A stretch of 64,000 bases of DNA from Lachnospiraceae bacterium. GTDB lineage: Bacteria > Bacillota > Clostridia > Lachnospirales > Lachnospiraceae. Every line of letters begins with the position of its first letter. Position 1 is the first letter of the stretch. Below the pieces are notes generated by a model that was not told where the DNA came from, made no database searches, and saw only the letters and a program-made list of their open reading frames with translations. The stretch lies in assembly GCA_009774245.1 (NCBI GenBank), contig VSNM01000018.1:1-64000 (forward strand). Reading direction: 5' to 3'. Positions 51,051-59,299 of the stretch are shown one piece after another. The translations under genes and the position numbers were made by a program.

Positions 51051-52268
51051 CTAATCAGATGCCTTAAAATTATAAATTGGTTTCATGATGTCTATGACAT
51101 CCACTGCTTCCCTGATAACATCGATGATGTCCGCCAGGGACTTATAGGCCATCGGCGCCTCATCGAGTGTCGCCTCATTGACGGAGGTCGTGTATACCCC
51201 CTCCATTGTTTTCCGGTAATCCTCCATGGATAAATTTTCCTTCGCCCTGGTGCGCGACATCAGGCGCCCGGCTCCGTGCGGCGCGGAATAGTTCCACTCG
51301 GGGTTTCCCCTGCCGACGGCGAGCACGCTCCCGTCCCTCATGTTGATCGGGATCAGCACTTTCTCGCCCTTGTGTGCGGCGATCGCGCCCTTGCGCAGGA
51401 TCATCTCTTCCGTGTCGATATAATTGTGAATGGTATGAAATGCGTCTGTCCCTGTCATACCTGTTTTCTCCAGGATTACTTCCGCCATCTTCTCGCGGTT
51501 TCGTCTCGCAAACTGCTGGCAAAGCTCCACATCATGCAGATAATCCTCGAGATACGTCCCATACAGATAACACAAGTCCTCTGGTATCAAACATTCTTTG
51601 TGCTCCCACTTGAGCGCCTTTAAGGCGTTCTGGATCTCGCTCCTGCGCCCTGCTGCCTTGTACTCCGCGATCAGGGCGTCCCTTTTCTGAAAGTACTCCT
51701 CCTTACCGGCATGGAGATCAATCGCGAGCCGCTGATAGATTTCCGCCACCTGTTTTCCGAGATTCCGGCTGCCGGAGTGGATCACAAGGTATTTCGTACC
51801 GTCCTGTGCCTGATCGACCTCGATAAAATGATTTCCGCCGCCCAGTGTCCCGATGCTCCGCTCTAAGCGCTTCGCGTCCTTCAGGCTCCTGTAACAGCGC
51901 AATTGCAGCAGGTCGAACCGCTCCTGTCTGCCTTCCCACACATTCATGCCTGACGGGACAAAGTGGGCTGCCGCGTCCATTTTCTCAAAATCAATGTCGC
52001 CTTTTCCGAGATTGACCGTATACATGCCGCAGCCGATATCCACGCCGACAACATTGGGCACTGCCTTGTCCGTGATCGTCATCGTCGTCCCGATCGTGCA
52101 GCCCTTGCCCGCATGGACATCGGGCATGATGCGGATGCGGCTCCCCTGCGTGCACTCATAATCACACATTCTGCGAATCTGCTCAACCGCCTCGTCCTCC
52201 ACTACCTTCGCATAACAGAGCGCTGTGTTCACCTTTCCCTTGATCTCCAATACATCATTCCCTAACAT
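51051..52268 (-). CDS. rtcB: RtcB-family RNA ligase
   Basis: 405 residues from the ATG at 52268. Mn/GTP site motifs: IRIMPDVHAGKGCTIGTTMT, GVDIGCGMYTV (metal Cys), GGGNHFIEVDQ, HSGSRNLGKQV, and the C-terminal APHGAGRLMSRTRAKE with the guanylated His. RtcB joins 2',3'-cyclic phosphate or 3'-phosphate RNA ends to 5'-OH ends in tRNA or mRNA repair. The leader region upstream contains a terminator and a tiny gene. Confidence 0.95.
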   Translation of the reverse strand: MLGNDVLEIKGKVNTALCYAKVVEDEAVEQIRRMCDYECTQGSRIRIMPDVHAGKGCTIGTTMTITDKAVPNVVGVDIGCGMYTVNLGKGDIDFEKMDAAAHFVPSGMNVWEGRQERFDLLQLRCYRSLKDAKRLERSIGTLGGGNHFIEVDQAQDGTKYLVIHSGSRNLGKQVAEIYQRLAIDLHAGKEEYFQKRDALIAEYKAAGRRSEIQNALKALKWEHKECLIPEDLCYLYGTYLEDYLHDVELCQQFARRNREKMAEVILEKTGMTGTDAFHTIHNYIDTEEMILRKGAIAAHKGEKVLIPINMRDGSVLAVGRGNPEWNYSAPHGAGRLMSRTRAKENLSMEDYRKTMEGVYTTSVNEATLDEAPMAYKSLADIIDVIREAVDVIDIMKPIYNFKASD

Positions 52269-52307
52269 TTTCCTATCCTTTTCCTTTCTATTAATCATAA
52301 TCTAAAT

Positions 52308-52338
52308 CGAGCAGGGGAATGACCTTCTCCACTACTCG
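52308..52338. repeat. palindromic repeat, copy 1
   Basis: 31 bases, ends CGAGCAG/CTACTCG with the shared core TTCTCCA. Closely related to 52823-52853. It lies between the terminator and the rtcB start. Next to it, 52344-52402 holds a nested structure: a 9-bp outer stem and a perfect 9-bp inner hairpin (52358-52377). Confidence 0.6.
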
Positions 52339-52409
52339 TGCGCCGGGCACCCGTCAGCCAACCGATTTATCGGTTGGATGACATATTTCCTTTGGGTGCC
52401 CGTGTGCAT

Positions 52410-52455
52410 AAAAAACCGCCTACCTTGCGAAACACTTTCCATACAAGATAAGCGG
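52410..52455 (-). terminator. intrinsic terminator upstream of rtcB
   Basis: 12-bp stem (three G-U pairs), 52416-52427 with 52444-52455, followed on the minus strand by six T (52410-52415). It ends the transcript that contains the 55-codon gene. If reading continues, the same mRNA would include rtcB, so it could work as an attenuator. Confidence 0.7.
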
Positions 52456-52546
52456 TGATAACCCCAAATATGATATTTCATACCCTTGGATACTGCAAAA
52501 TTTTTGTGCCAAAATCCTTTTGCACAATTCCTTTCTGACACACATG

Positions 52547-52714
52547 TCAGTACACATGGTCTCCGCCAGGACACTCCAACCAACGATTCCGTCTCTTATA
52601 TGAAAGCTTATAGGAACACATAAAACTTAGACTCTGTTTTGCTTCCAGCGCCTGTTTGGGTTCTCTATCATATTGATAATCGCTTAATATATGAATCGGC
52701 AATATCCTGTTCAT
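52547..52714 (-). CDS. 55-residue basic protein, unrecognised
   Basis: MNRILPIHILSDYQYDREPK at the start, then QALEAKQSL, SYKLSYKRRNRW and a final LECPGGDHVY. GGAGAGGAG (52721-52729) stands 6 bases before the ATG, a promoter is 54 bases further up and a terminator follows, so a complete gene architecture surrounds it. No family recognised. The distance to rtcB suggests a regulatory or unrelated small gene. Confidence 0.5.
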   Translation of the reverse strand: MNRILPIHILSDYQYDREPKQALEAKQSLSFMCSYKLSYKRRNRWLECPGGDHVY

Positions 52715-52767
52715 TGCGGTCTCCTCTCCGGCGTCTCGTCTGTCCGCCTTTTTTGATCTGTACTGTA

Positions 52768-52810
52768 ACTATACCACAAGTTCGACGATTTGTCATTATA
52801 CTTGTGGTAT
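52768..52810 (-). promoter_or_regulatory. promoter with flanking inverted-repeat operator, 55-codon gene
   Basis: ATGACA (52791-52796), 17-base spacer, TATAGT (52768-52773) on the minus strand. A perfect 10-bp inverted repeat ATACCACAAG/CTTGTGGTAT (52771-52780 and 52801-52810) brackets the -35 and overlaps the -10. This is a good place for a repressor or activator to bind. Confidence 0.6.
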
Positions 52811-52822
52811 AAAGTTAAAAAT

Positions 52823-52853
52823 CGAGTAGGGCAATTCCCTTCTCCACTACTCG
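52823..52853 (-). terminator. palindromic repeat copy 2, terminator of ABC-2 operon
   Basis: CGAGTAG/CTACTCG arms 17 bases apart, followed on the minus strand by ATTTTTAA. It lies about 50 bases after the stop codon of the permease gene. Related to 52308-52338, which lacks a good T-run. Confidence 0.6.
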
Positions 52854-52901
52854 CCGCGCGCCCCATGCGCCGCCTTAGCGGCATAATTCTATGTGAAAAA
52901 C

Positions 52902-55034
52902 TTACGCATATGGTTTTTCACATTTTGCATGGGGCTGCGCATAGGTTTTTACTTTCCGGAGGAGCGCTCCGCCAATTCCCATAAGAAGTGCCCCGGCTGC
53001 ACACAGACAAAGAACATCAACAACAGACAGGGTATTTTTGTTGAGCACCGGCAGTATCTTCCCAACCTGTTCGGGATAATACATCACTGCCACGCTGACC
53101 GCATTGTTGATAAAGTGCATCAGCATAGCCGGGTAGATGCTGTCCGTCCACCATACCACAATACAGAGCGCAAGCCCCAGCAGTCCGGTCGGGATGAACT
53201 TGACCAGACTCATATGGAACACCCCAAACAGCGCCGCCGTGATGATGATCGCTGTAGATACGCGGTATTTCGCCTTCAGGGAATGAAGTATCACTCCGCG
53301 GAACAACAGTTCCTCGCAGACCGCCGGTGCGGCCGCAATGACAATCAACGCTGTCAGTGCATTGCCGCCCAATATTCCCGAGAACGTTGTCTCCACATTT
53401 TCCACACTGTCGGGAAGCAGCTTCATCAGCCCTGTTGAGATCACGATGTTGACCAGAAACAGTCCCGCGATCAGCAGCACCGCACCCAGATATCCCACAG
53501 CGCCAGTTCCGCGAAAACCATATGTCTGCCGGATATCCCGTTTCGTGTAAACCACCATAAACAATGGCACGAGGAGAATGATCATCTGTGTTCCGAGAAC
53601 GCCCGCGAGCCCGAACCGAACCTGCAGTATACTCCCCGCATAGAGCACCAGCAGCAGCGTGAGCGCCACCACAAACCACACGTCCGAGACTGTCGGCACA
53701 CCGCCCTTTTTGAGATTTTCCCGCCGCTCAAAAAGCTGCAGCCCTGCTTTTCCATCTGAAAACAGTATCGCCTCGCTGTCATAGATCTTGCTCAGGAACA
53801 GTATCGCGACGATCGCATACGCGACATTGCTCAACAGCACCACGGCGATCGCGCCGTAATCGATTTTAAATACCATAATATTTTTGATGAGCAGACAAAT
53901 ATTGGCCACCGGAACCATGGCCATCGTCTGCGTCAGCTCCAGATTCGGTATGAAACCGACATACCCCACAAACATCACCACGAGCATGAGCGGCGTGATA
54001 TAATTGTTCGCTTCTTTATAGCTTTTTGCAAACGAGGTCACGCACATGGTTATCGCGCTGATAAACAGGGAAAAGGCAAACACCGCCAACACACATACCA
54101 GGATCGCCGGCACAAATTTTGCCAGATCGAGCGCAGCCACCTCTGTCTGCAAATCCATCAATTTATACATATACACGGCGATCGCGCCCATTGATAAAAT
54201 ATTGAGAAGCGCCGAGACCACGCCGATCGCCGCCACTGTGATAAACTTTGACAAAATGAGCTGCCTGTTTGTTACCGGGAGCGTCAGTATCGTCTCAAGC
54301 GTCCCCCGCTCCCGCTCACCGGCCGTCGTATCGATCGCCGGATACATCGTCCCGATCAGCAGACTGACGACCAGCATAAAGGGAAGAATGGAACCCATGA
54401 TGCTTCCTAATGACTGCTCGCTGCTGGCTGTGTCCTGTTTCTCGTAACTGATTGGCTCCAAAATCGCCTGAACATTCATTCCTTCATCCGTCAGCTTTTG
54501 TCTTGTCATATCCTCACGCAATTCATCCAATATGTCCATGACAAGATCTGCCGCGTAGGCGGAATTGGTCTCGGATGAGAGATAGTACACATCATACTGC
54601 ATTTTTCCTTCCTGCATCTGCCCCGAAATATAGGCATCAATCTCCTCCTCGTTCAGCGCCGTCTCATAATCGGAGATGCTTGCCGCGTCGACAATTGTAA
54701 TCTCATAGGATGGCGCATCATCTGCTTCTTTTTCTGTCGCTTTTTTTTCTGTCGCTTCCTTTTGCGTATTTTGTTTATTTTGTGTTTTCGCCTCCGCAAG
54801 CTTGCTTAACAGCGCACCCTCGTCCTGCGCCTCGACGACGATCTTATAATTCTGTGTCTCCATGTTGGAGGAAATAAATGCCATGACCTGCATGACACCG
54901 ATATAGATTAACGGATATAATACCAGCGGCACGACCAGCATCATCAGAACCGTTTTCTTGTCGCGGAGGACATCCAGCATTTCCTTTTTTACCAGTGTCC
55001 TTATGATTTTCGTGTTCAATCTCTTAGTGTTCAT
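52902..55034 (-). CDS. ABC-2 permease fused to CPBP (CAAX-type) protease, NatB-like
   Basis: 710 residues. N-terminal ABC-2 permease: TM near 30-52, large extracellular part with a Lys/Thr/Glu-rich stretch (about 85-110), and five TM from 215 to 415 with GERERGTLETILTLPVTNRQ as coupling region. C-terminal CPBP protease domain: EELLFRGVILHSL near 592 (E-E-x3-R), LFGVFHMSLVKF (F-x3-H) and LMHFINNAVSV (H-x3-N). A CPBP domain after NatB-type permeases is known in Firmicutes. Exports an unknown substrate, possibly Na+ or a peptide. Confidence 0.9.
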   Translation of the reverse strand: MNTKRLNTKIIRTLVKKEMLDVLRDKKTVLMMLVVPLVLYPLIYIGVMQVMAFISSNMETQNYKIVVEAQDEGALLSKLAEAKTQNKQNTQKEATEKKATEKEADDAPSYEITIVDAASISDYETALNEEEIDAYISGQMQEGKMQYDVYYLSSETNSAYAADLVMDILDELREDMTRQKLTDEGMNVQAILEPISYEKQDTASSEQSLGSIMGSILPFMLVVSLLIGTMYPAIDTTAGERERGTLETILTLPVTNRQLILSKFITVAAIGVVSALLNILSMGAIAVYMYKLMDLQTEVAALDLAKFVPAILVCVLAVFAFSLFISAITMCVTSFAKSYKEANNYITPLMLVVMFVGYVGFIPNLELTQTMAMVPVANICLLIKNIMVFKIDYGAIAVVLLSNVAYAIVAILFLSKIYDSEAILFSDGKAGLQLFERRENLKKGGVPTVSDVWFVVALTLLLVLYAGSILQVRFGLAGVLGTQMIILLVPLFMVVYTKRDIRQTYGFRGTGAVGYLGAVLLIAGLFLVNIVISTGLMKLLPDSVENVETTFSGILGGNALTALIVIAAAPAVCEELLFRGVILHSLKAKYRVSTAIIITAALFGVFHMSLVKFIPTGLLGLALCIVVWWTDSIYPAMLMHFINNAVSVAVMYYPEQVGKILPVLNKNTLSVVDVLCLCAAGALLMGIGGALLRKVKTYAQPHAKCEKPYA

Positions 55035-55791
55035 CCTGCATTCCCTCCCTGCTGATCAGCTCTGCAAATATTTCCCGCAGACTATTCTTTCCGGTCTGTG
55101 TCCTCAGCTCTGCCGGCGTGCCCTCGCTGATAATCTTTCCATGGTAAATCATGACAATCCGGTCGCACAGAAATTCGGCTTCCTCCATATAATGCGTGGA
55201 GTACAGCACAGTCTTTCCCCGCTCCCGCTCGCCCTTCATAAAGTCGATGATCGCTGCGCTGCTGATAATATCAAGCCCGAGCGTCGGTTCGTCAAAGATA
55301 TAGACCTGCGGATCATGCACCAGACACCGCGCTATGGAAACCCGCTGTGTCTGGCCGGTTGACAGCCTCTCTATCCTGTTATCCAGAAAGGACTCCATGG
55401 AAAGAACACCACTGATTTCCTGAATCCTCCGCTCCGTGTCCTCCTCAGACATGCCGTAGAGAATCCCGAGCATCTGCAGAAACTCCCGCGCTGACAGCCT
55501 TCCGTAGAGTTTTGTGTTGTTGGACAGATAACCAATATGCCGCTTGACCTCAATGTCGTCTGTGATCTCCTCATTTCCGATGCGTATGCTCACCATGCCG
55601 CCTGACGGATTCATCAGTCGGGACATCATGCGCAGCAGCGTGGTCTTCCCCGCGCCGTTTGGCCCCAGTATCCCGACGATCTCCCCCTCCTTCACAGTCA
55701 GCGAGATGCCGTCCACGGCGTTAAACTCGCTCTTCTTGTTTTTCTTTTCATTCCGGGTAAATGTCTTTACCAGATTCTCAACTATAATCAT
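55024..55791 (-). CDS. ABC transporter ATP-binding protein, NatA-like
   Basis: 255 residues. Walker A GILGPNGAGKTTLLRMM near 43, signature ERLSTGQTQRVSIARCL near 138, Walker B VYIFDEPTLGLDIIS near 160, then H-loop STHYMEEAEFLCD. Overlaps the permease gene by 11 bases; together they form the NatAB-type exporter. Confidence 0.94.
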   Translation of the reverse strand: MIIVENLVKTFTRNEKKNKKSEFNAVDGISLTVKEGEIVGILGPNGAGKTTLLRMMSRLMNPSGGMVSIRIGNEEITDDIEVKRHIGYLSNNTKLYGRLSAREFLQMLGILYGMSEEDTERRIQEISGVLSMESFLDNRIERLSTGQTQRVSIARCLVHDPQVYIFDEPTLGLDIISSAAIIDFMKGERERGKTVLYSTHYMEEAEFLCDRIVMIYHGKIISEGTPAELRTQTGKNSLREIFAELISREGMQDEH

Positions 55792-55807
55792 TTTTTAATT
55801 CCTCTTT

Positions 55808-56278
55808 TTATTTTTCATCATTATCATCATCGCGCTCCAGCTTTCTCTCCCGCAGCCTGTATGTCACAAGCAGCGCCGTCAAACCGATAAAACAACACAC
55901 AAAGATACTGCTCCCCAGCCTGACTGCACCCGTCACGCATTCTCTCAATGTACGCTCCCCGACATACAAAAGCAGGAAATTAAATACGACGCCTACAGCG
56001 CCCGCAATCAGGCTCCCGCACACCACCACTTTCCATGTCGGCGCCAGTTTTCTGTCCCAGATCCCATACTTCATACACCCGATAATCGTCTGGGCGGACA
56101 GACACATAAAGACGATAAACTCCCCCATAATCTGTTCGGAACAGCCCGGCCCATAATATAAAATCTGAATCAAAATCGCAGCCGCCAGTCCGATATAGCC
56201 AATCCAGTAACCGTTATGCTCGACATGCAGCATCTTCTGCTCCTGCATTTCATCCAGTCTGCTTTTTTCCTTTTTCAT
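55808..56278 (-). CDS. DUF6773-like membrane protein
   Basis: 156 residues with four transmembrane helices (about 26-45, 55-72, 85-108, 120-140). RLDEMQEQKMLHVEHNGYWI at the start and KYGIWDRKLAPTWK in the centre fit a family that accompanies Xre regulators and Nat-type transporters in Lachnospiraceae. Between the Xre gene and the ATPase gene. Confidence 0.7.
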   Translation of the reverse strand: MKKEKSRLDEMQEQKMLHVEHNGYWIGYIGLAAAILIQILYYGPGCSEQIMGEFIVFMCLSAQTIIGCMKYGIWDRKLAPTWKVVVCGSLIAGAVGVVFNFLLLYVGERTLRECVTGAVRLGSSIFVCCFIGLTALLVTYRLRERKLERDDDNDEK

Positions 56279-56361
56279 CTGATATATCCCTTCCTTTTCT
56301 AATTCATACTTTTTATTTCATTCTTTTCCATTCCAGCTTTTTGTCCCATTTTCTCCGCCTT

Positions 56362-56571
56362 TTATTCAGAGTCCTCGTCCTCCCAGAACAAATCATCAAG
56401 GCTCTTTCCCAGCACGCGGCATATCGAACGGCACAGCCTGATCGTGGGATTGTACTCCCCCTGCTCTATGGCGTTCATCGTCTGCCGCGAGATTCCCACA
56501 GCCTCTGCCAGCGCTTTCTGTGTCATGTCTTTCTCAGCCCTTGCTACCTTGATCGCTATATTTCTTGCCAT
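56362..56571 (-). CDS. XRE-type regulator of the ABC-2 operon
   Basis: 69 residues from ATG 56571 (AAAGGAGGTGG upstream). RNIAIKVARAEKDMTQKALA then EAVGISRQTMNAIEQGEYNP and KSLDDLFWEDE are typical of short Xre regulators of membrane-protein operons. First gene of the operon with DUF6773, NatA-like and NatB-like genes. Confidence 0.92.
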   Translation of the reverse strand: MARNIAIKVARAEKDMTQKALAEAVGISRQTMNAIEQGEYNPTIRLCRSICRVLGKSLDDLFWEDEDSE

Positions 56572-56793
56572 CTGTCCACCTCCTTTCATTCTGTCCAAAG
56601 ACATCCCGATTTGCAGTTTCTTAGTCTGTCAATCACTCCGCATGTCGTCCTGTCTGTGATTAAGATAACACATATTTTACTTGATGTCAAATATATTTTA
56701 TATTAAATATGTTATATGTTAATTTACGACTACTAAAGTATACCTTTCTGGTCATTATATACACACTGACTGCGGCCACAAATAAGCTGACTT

Positions 56794-56809
56794 TAAGGAA
56801 CTGTAAAAA
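56794..56809. repeat. candidate end of inserted segment (left)
   Basis: TAAGGAACTGTAAAAA. A similar sequence TTAGGAACTGTTAAAAA occurs in the same orientation at 60074-60090. Between them lie conjugative-element debris, a DUF998/PadR module and TraX. Possible remnant ends of a mobile insertion. The rest of 56700-57000 has no gene. Confidence 0.3.
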
Positions 56810-57003
56810 CACTTGACAGAAATTTGAAAGTCGAATAAGGTAATTACAGTGATCGCGTTGCAGATACCTGTGGAGCCTGCGACCGAAGGAGAACCTTCTG
56901 TAAATTAGAATTTGTGGTGAAATAATAAATGGGTGAAACCAGATAGGGATAAAAATAGATATGTATCGGCAGGAGCATAGATTTTCTCCTGCCACGCCTG
57001 TAT

Positions 57004-57209
57004 TTAGGCGGTTTGACGTGTAGTGCGCTGCATATATTCCCGTTCCATTTCCCGCATTTCCTCGTCCGTGGTCGCAATCCCGACATAGGAATTGATGTCG
57101 ATTTTCTGTGTCTGATTCCCAGAAAATTCAAAAGAACCGTATCTTCTCTGATTTGATTACGAGTTTTATTGCCACAAACGGGACAGAGTATCCATTCTAT
57201 TTTAGTCAT
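57004..57209 (-). pseudogene. mobile-element debris: KTR-type fragment joined to another gene end
   Basis: From ATG 57209 the frame reads MTKIEWILCPVCGNKTRNQI and REDTVLLNF, the start of the Cys-rich KTR proteins found in conjugative transposons (CPVCGNKTR is their signature). After residue 29 similarity ends, and another frame reads GNQTQKIDINSYVGIATTDE then EMREMEREYMQRTTRQTA to a stop at 57004, apparently the C-terminus of a different gene. A deletion has probably fused two element genes. Confidence 0.65.
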
Positions 57210-57229
57210 TTCAATACCTCACTATCGCT

Positions 57230-57868
57230 CTAAAAGAACAAGTTGCTCATAGACTTATAGACAAAAGGAATATACATACAAAACAAAGTAAGGCGCTCCC
57301 ATAATCCTTCATACTTCAAAGGGGTATTTTGAAATTGCTTCTTATCTCCCATAACAAAACAGGCAAAGAAAATAAGCGATAAAACAAATGAGCTTATACT
57401 GATGATGCCCTCAAGCGTGCCATTTTGCTTAAATGATACAATCCCATTTAGCAATGGAAAAAGCAGGAAAGCCATAAAACCGATTGCAGCACCTATTCCA
57501 TGTATCTTTGAGGCTGTAGTAACTATGTATTTGCTCTCATTTACGCTAAAAAATCCGGAAATAAGCCCTGCTCCAACAGCAAAAAATCCAATCGAAAGTA
57601 GCATAAAAACCGCCAGAACAGGAAAATTTGCTCTAAATGACATAAAGTATACACCTGCTGTATATGCTAAGAAACCTCCAAGCCAGACAAGCCATAAATT
57701 ATAAACAAGTCGGACTGGGCTTTGCAGACTGCCCAAAACGCTCATAACCATTTTCATGCCGTTATATTCAGAATAAAATTGTTCCAATATCCACGGAACA
57801 ATAAACTCGCCTATGATTGTGAATAACAAAATCATATTAAAGAACCTATTGTCTGCTATGTTTTTCAT
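57230..57868 (-). CDS. DUF998-like membrane protein
   Basis: 212 residues with six predicted transmembrane helices: for example FFNMILLFTIIGEFIVPWIL at the start, NLWLVWLGGFLAYTAGVYFM near 57 and FPVLAVFMLLSIGFFAVGAG. KIHGIGAAIGFMAFLLFPLL fits the DUF998 core. AGGAGAA precedes the ATG. In one operon with the gene at 57881. Confidence 0.75.
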   Translation of the reverse strand: MKNIADNRFFNMILLFTIIGEFIVPWILEQFYSEYNGMKMVMSVLGSLQSPVRLVYNLWLVWLGGFLAYTAGVYFMSFRANFPVLAVFMLLSIGFFAVGAGLISGFFSVNESKYIVTTASKIHGIGAAIGFMAFLLFPLLNGIVSFKQNGTLEGIISISSFVLSLIFFACFVMGDKKQFQNTPLKYEGLWERLTLFCMYIPFVYKSMSNLFF

Positions 57869-57880
57869 TTCGTTATTCTC

Positions 57881-58348
57881 CTAATATTTCTCTATACTTC
57901 CTTGAAAGTTATGAGCTTTTTCCAACAGCGGTCCTTTTGCCCCCATTGTAAAGGCAATATCACTGCTACGAATAGATAACAACTCCATTCCAAATTGTAG
58001 TTCTAAGACCGCCAAAGTGCTATGCGGCGATTTAATCACACCATTTTTATCAATATCAAGCCAAGCATATTTACGCCCTTTATATCGCATAAACTCGCCC
58101 TCCAAAAGCAAACAATCTCTTAATGCAGGACAATCCTCTAAAATATGCTTTAACTTTGAACCCCGCAGCAACGAATATGTAGTAACACAAAAACCGCCTG
58201 TTATTTTGCTTCCTGTAAAGATAATAATTTTTCCATCTCGTGTTGCATCGTACTCCAACAATGCTTGTGGTGGAATATGGATTGTTAAATCTGGGTGTAT
58301 AACAGAAAGCCCAAATACAAATTTACCGCCCTTATTAAGCTGTGGCAT
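57881..58348 (-). CDS. hypothetical protein next to DUF998 and PadR genes
   Basis: 155 residues; FVFGLSVIHPDLTIHIPPQA then LLEYDATRDGKIIIFTGSKI suggests a beta-rich N-terminus resembling an AbrB-like fold, and GVIKSPHSTLAVLELQFGME follows later. GGAGG stands before the ATG. Unrecognised. Divergent from padR, so probably under PadR control. Confidence 0.55.
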   Translation of the reverse strand: MPQLNKGGKFVFGLSVIHPDLTIHIPPQALLEYDATRDGKIIIFTGSKITGGFCVTTYSLLRGSKLKHILEDCPALRDCLLLEGEFMRYKGRKYAWLDIDKNGVIKSPHSTLAVLELQFGMELLSIRSSDIAFTMGAKGPLLEKAHNFQGSIEKY

Positions 58349-58416
58349 AAAAAACCTCCTTTTCTGGTATTCCGTTTTTCATTTAACTGTGGTATAATAG
58401 TAGTGTTTATAGAAAT

Positions 58417-58434
58417 TACTTTATATATAAAGTA
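58417..58434. promoter_or_regulatory. perfect 18-bp palindrome, candidate PadR operator
   Basis: TACTTTATATATAAAGTA lies between the divergent genes 57881 (minus) and padR (58470, plus). It starts 18 bases downstream of a TATAAT (58393-58398), where a bound repressor would block padR transcription. PadR-family operators are AT-rich dyads of this length. Confidence 0.6.
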
Positions 58435-58469
58435 CTACAAATACAATAAGATGTCAAGGAGGAAATTGT

Positions 58470-59009
58470 ATGTTGTCAAAACCTGCCACAATGCTTTTAG
58501 GTCTTATTTATGAAAAACCTCTTAATGCATATGAGATAATAAAGCTCTTAAAATACATGAATGTAAAATGGTGGTTTAATATCGCTGATTCAACCGTTTA
58601 TTCTACACTGAAAACTCTTGAAAAAAAGGAATTCATATCAGGTACAGCCGAGAAAGTCGGAAATATGCCAGACCGTACTGTTTATAGCCTTTCTGACAAA
58701 GGGAAAGATGAGTTTATAGCTACGCTAAAAGCATCCGTCCTACAATTCAATTACGACACAAACATTTTTTCCATTGCAGCATTTTTTTTGAATATATTCA
58801 CGCCAGAGGAACAACAGGAGCTTTTACAGGAACGCCTTACCGTCCTACAAAAATACCGTACAGGAATTGAAAAGCAAGTGAATCCATTATGGGAAAATGA
58901 AGTTTCTACCGTTCATGTAGCAAATGTAAAAAGAATGATTGATTTGGTAGATGCTGAAATAATAGGTTCAAAACGCTTGCTTGCCATCTATTCCGACAAA
59001 CAAATATAA
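58470..59009 (+). CDS. PadR-family transcription regulator
   Basis: 179 residues. Winged helix: MLLGLIYEKPLNAYEIIKLL then NIADSTVYSTLKTLEKKEFI and PDRTVYSLSDKGKDEFIATL. The C-terminal helical dimer domain (about 95-175) is of the long PadR type. AAGGAGG stands before the ATG. Divergent from the DUF998 operon. Confidence 0.92.
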   Translation: MLSKPATMLLGLIYEKPLNAYEIIKLLKYMNVKWWFNIADSTVYSTLKTLEKKEFISGTAEKVGNMPDRTVYSLSDKGKDEFIATLKASVLQFNYDTNIFSIAAFFLNIFTPEEQQELLQERLTVLQKYRTGIEKQVNPLWENEVSTVHVANVKRMIDLVDAEIIGSKRLLAIYSDKQI

Positions 59010-59015
59010 ATCTTT

Positions 59016-59061
59016 AAAAAGAGCCAATCACTTGCAAATACTGTACAAGTGCATTGGCTCT
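59016..59061 (-). terminator. terminator on the minus strand after the TraX gene
   Basis: A long stem of AGAGCCAAT...CTTG and CAAG...ATTGGCTCT (59020-59034 with 59046-59061), followed on the minus strand by TTTTTAAAG. The stretch 59062-59299 holds only a short minus-strand frame (28 codons, containing NALERTRRLNNIRICAREIV) without a proper ribosome site, perhaps a fragment of another lost gene. Confidence 0.6.
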
Positions 59062-59299
59062 AATAAAATAATCAATATAATTTATGTGTATATGAGTTCC
59101 ATCTTCACAATCTCCCTCGCACAAATCCTTATGTTATTGAGGCGTCTTGTTCTTTCTAAAGCATTCACTCCTCATTGTTATGTCTGCTGTTTTAAACACA
59201 ATTTTGAGTCTTCTCCTTATCTGGTTTCATTCATGAGTGAATATATACAATATTTAGCGGAATTAATTCCCGAAAAGGACAGTTTGAAACTTATAAAAA

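Noticed and set aside
52332..52583. 83-codon minus-strand frame before rtcB
   Set aside because: It runs through the terminator and nested hairpins and has no ribosome site; the 55-codon frame upstream is better supported.
56844..57209. A single 121-residue Cys-containing gene
   Set aside because: Only the first ~29 residues match a family (KTR); the rest is out of frame relative to another gene fragment.
59062..59299. A gene in the gap after padR
   Set aside because: Only a 28-codon frame without proper ribosome-site spacing is present; treated as a possible fragment.
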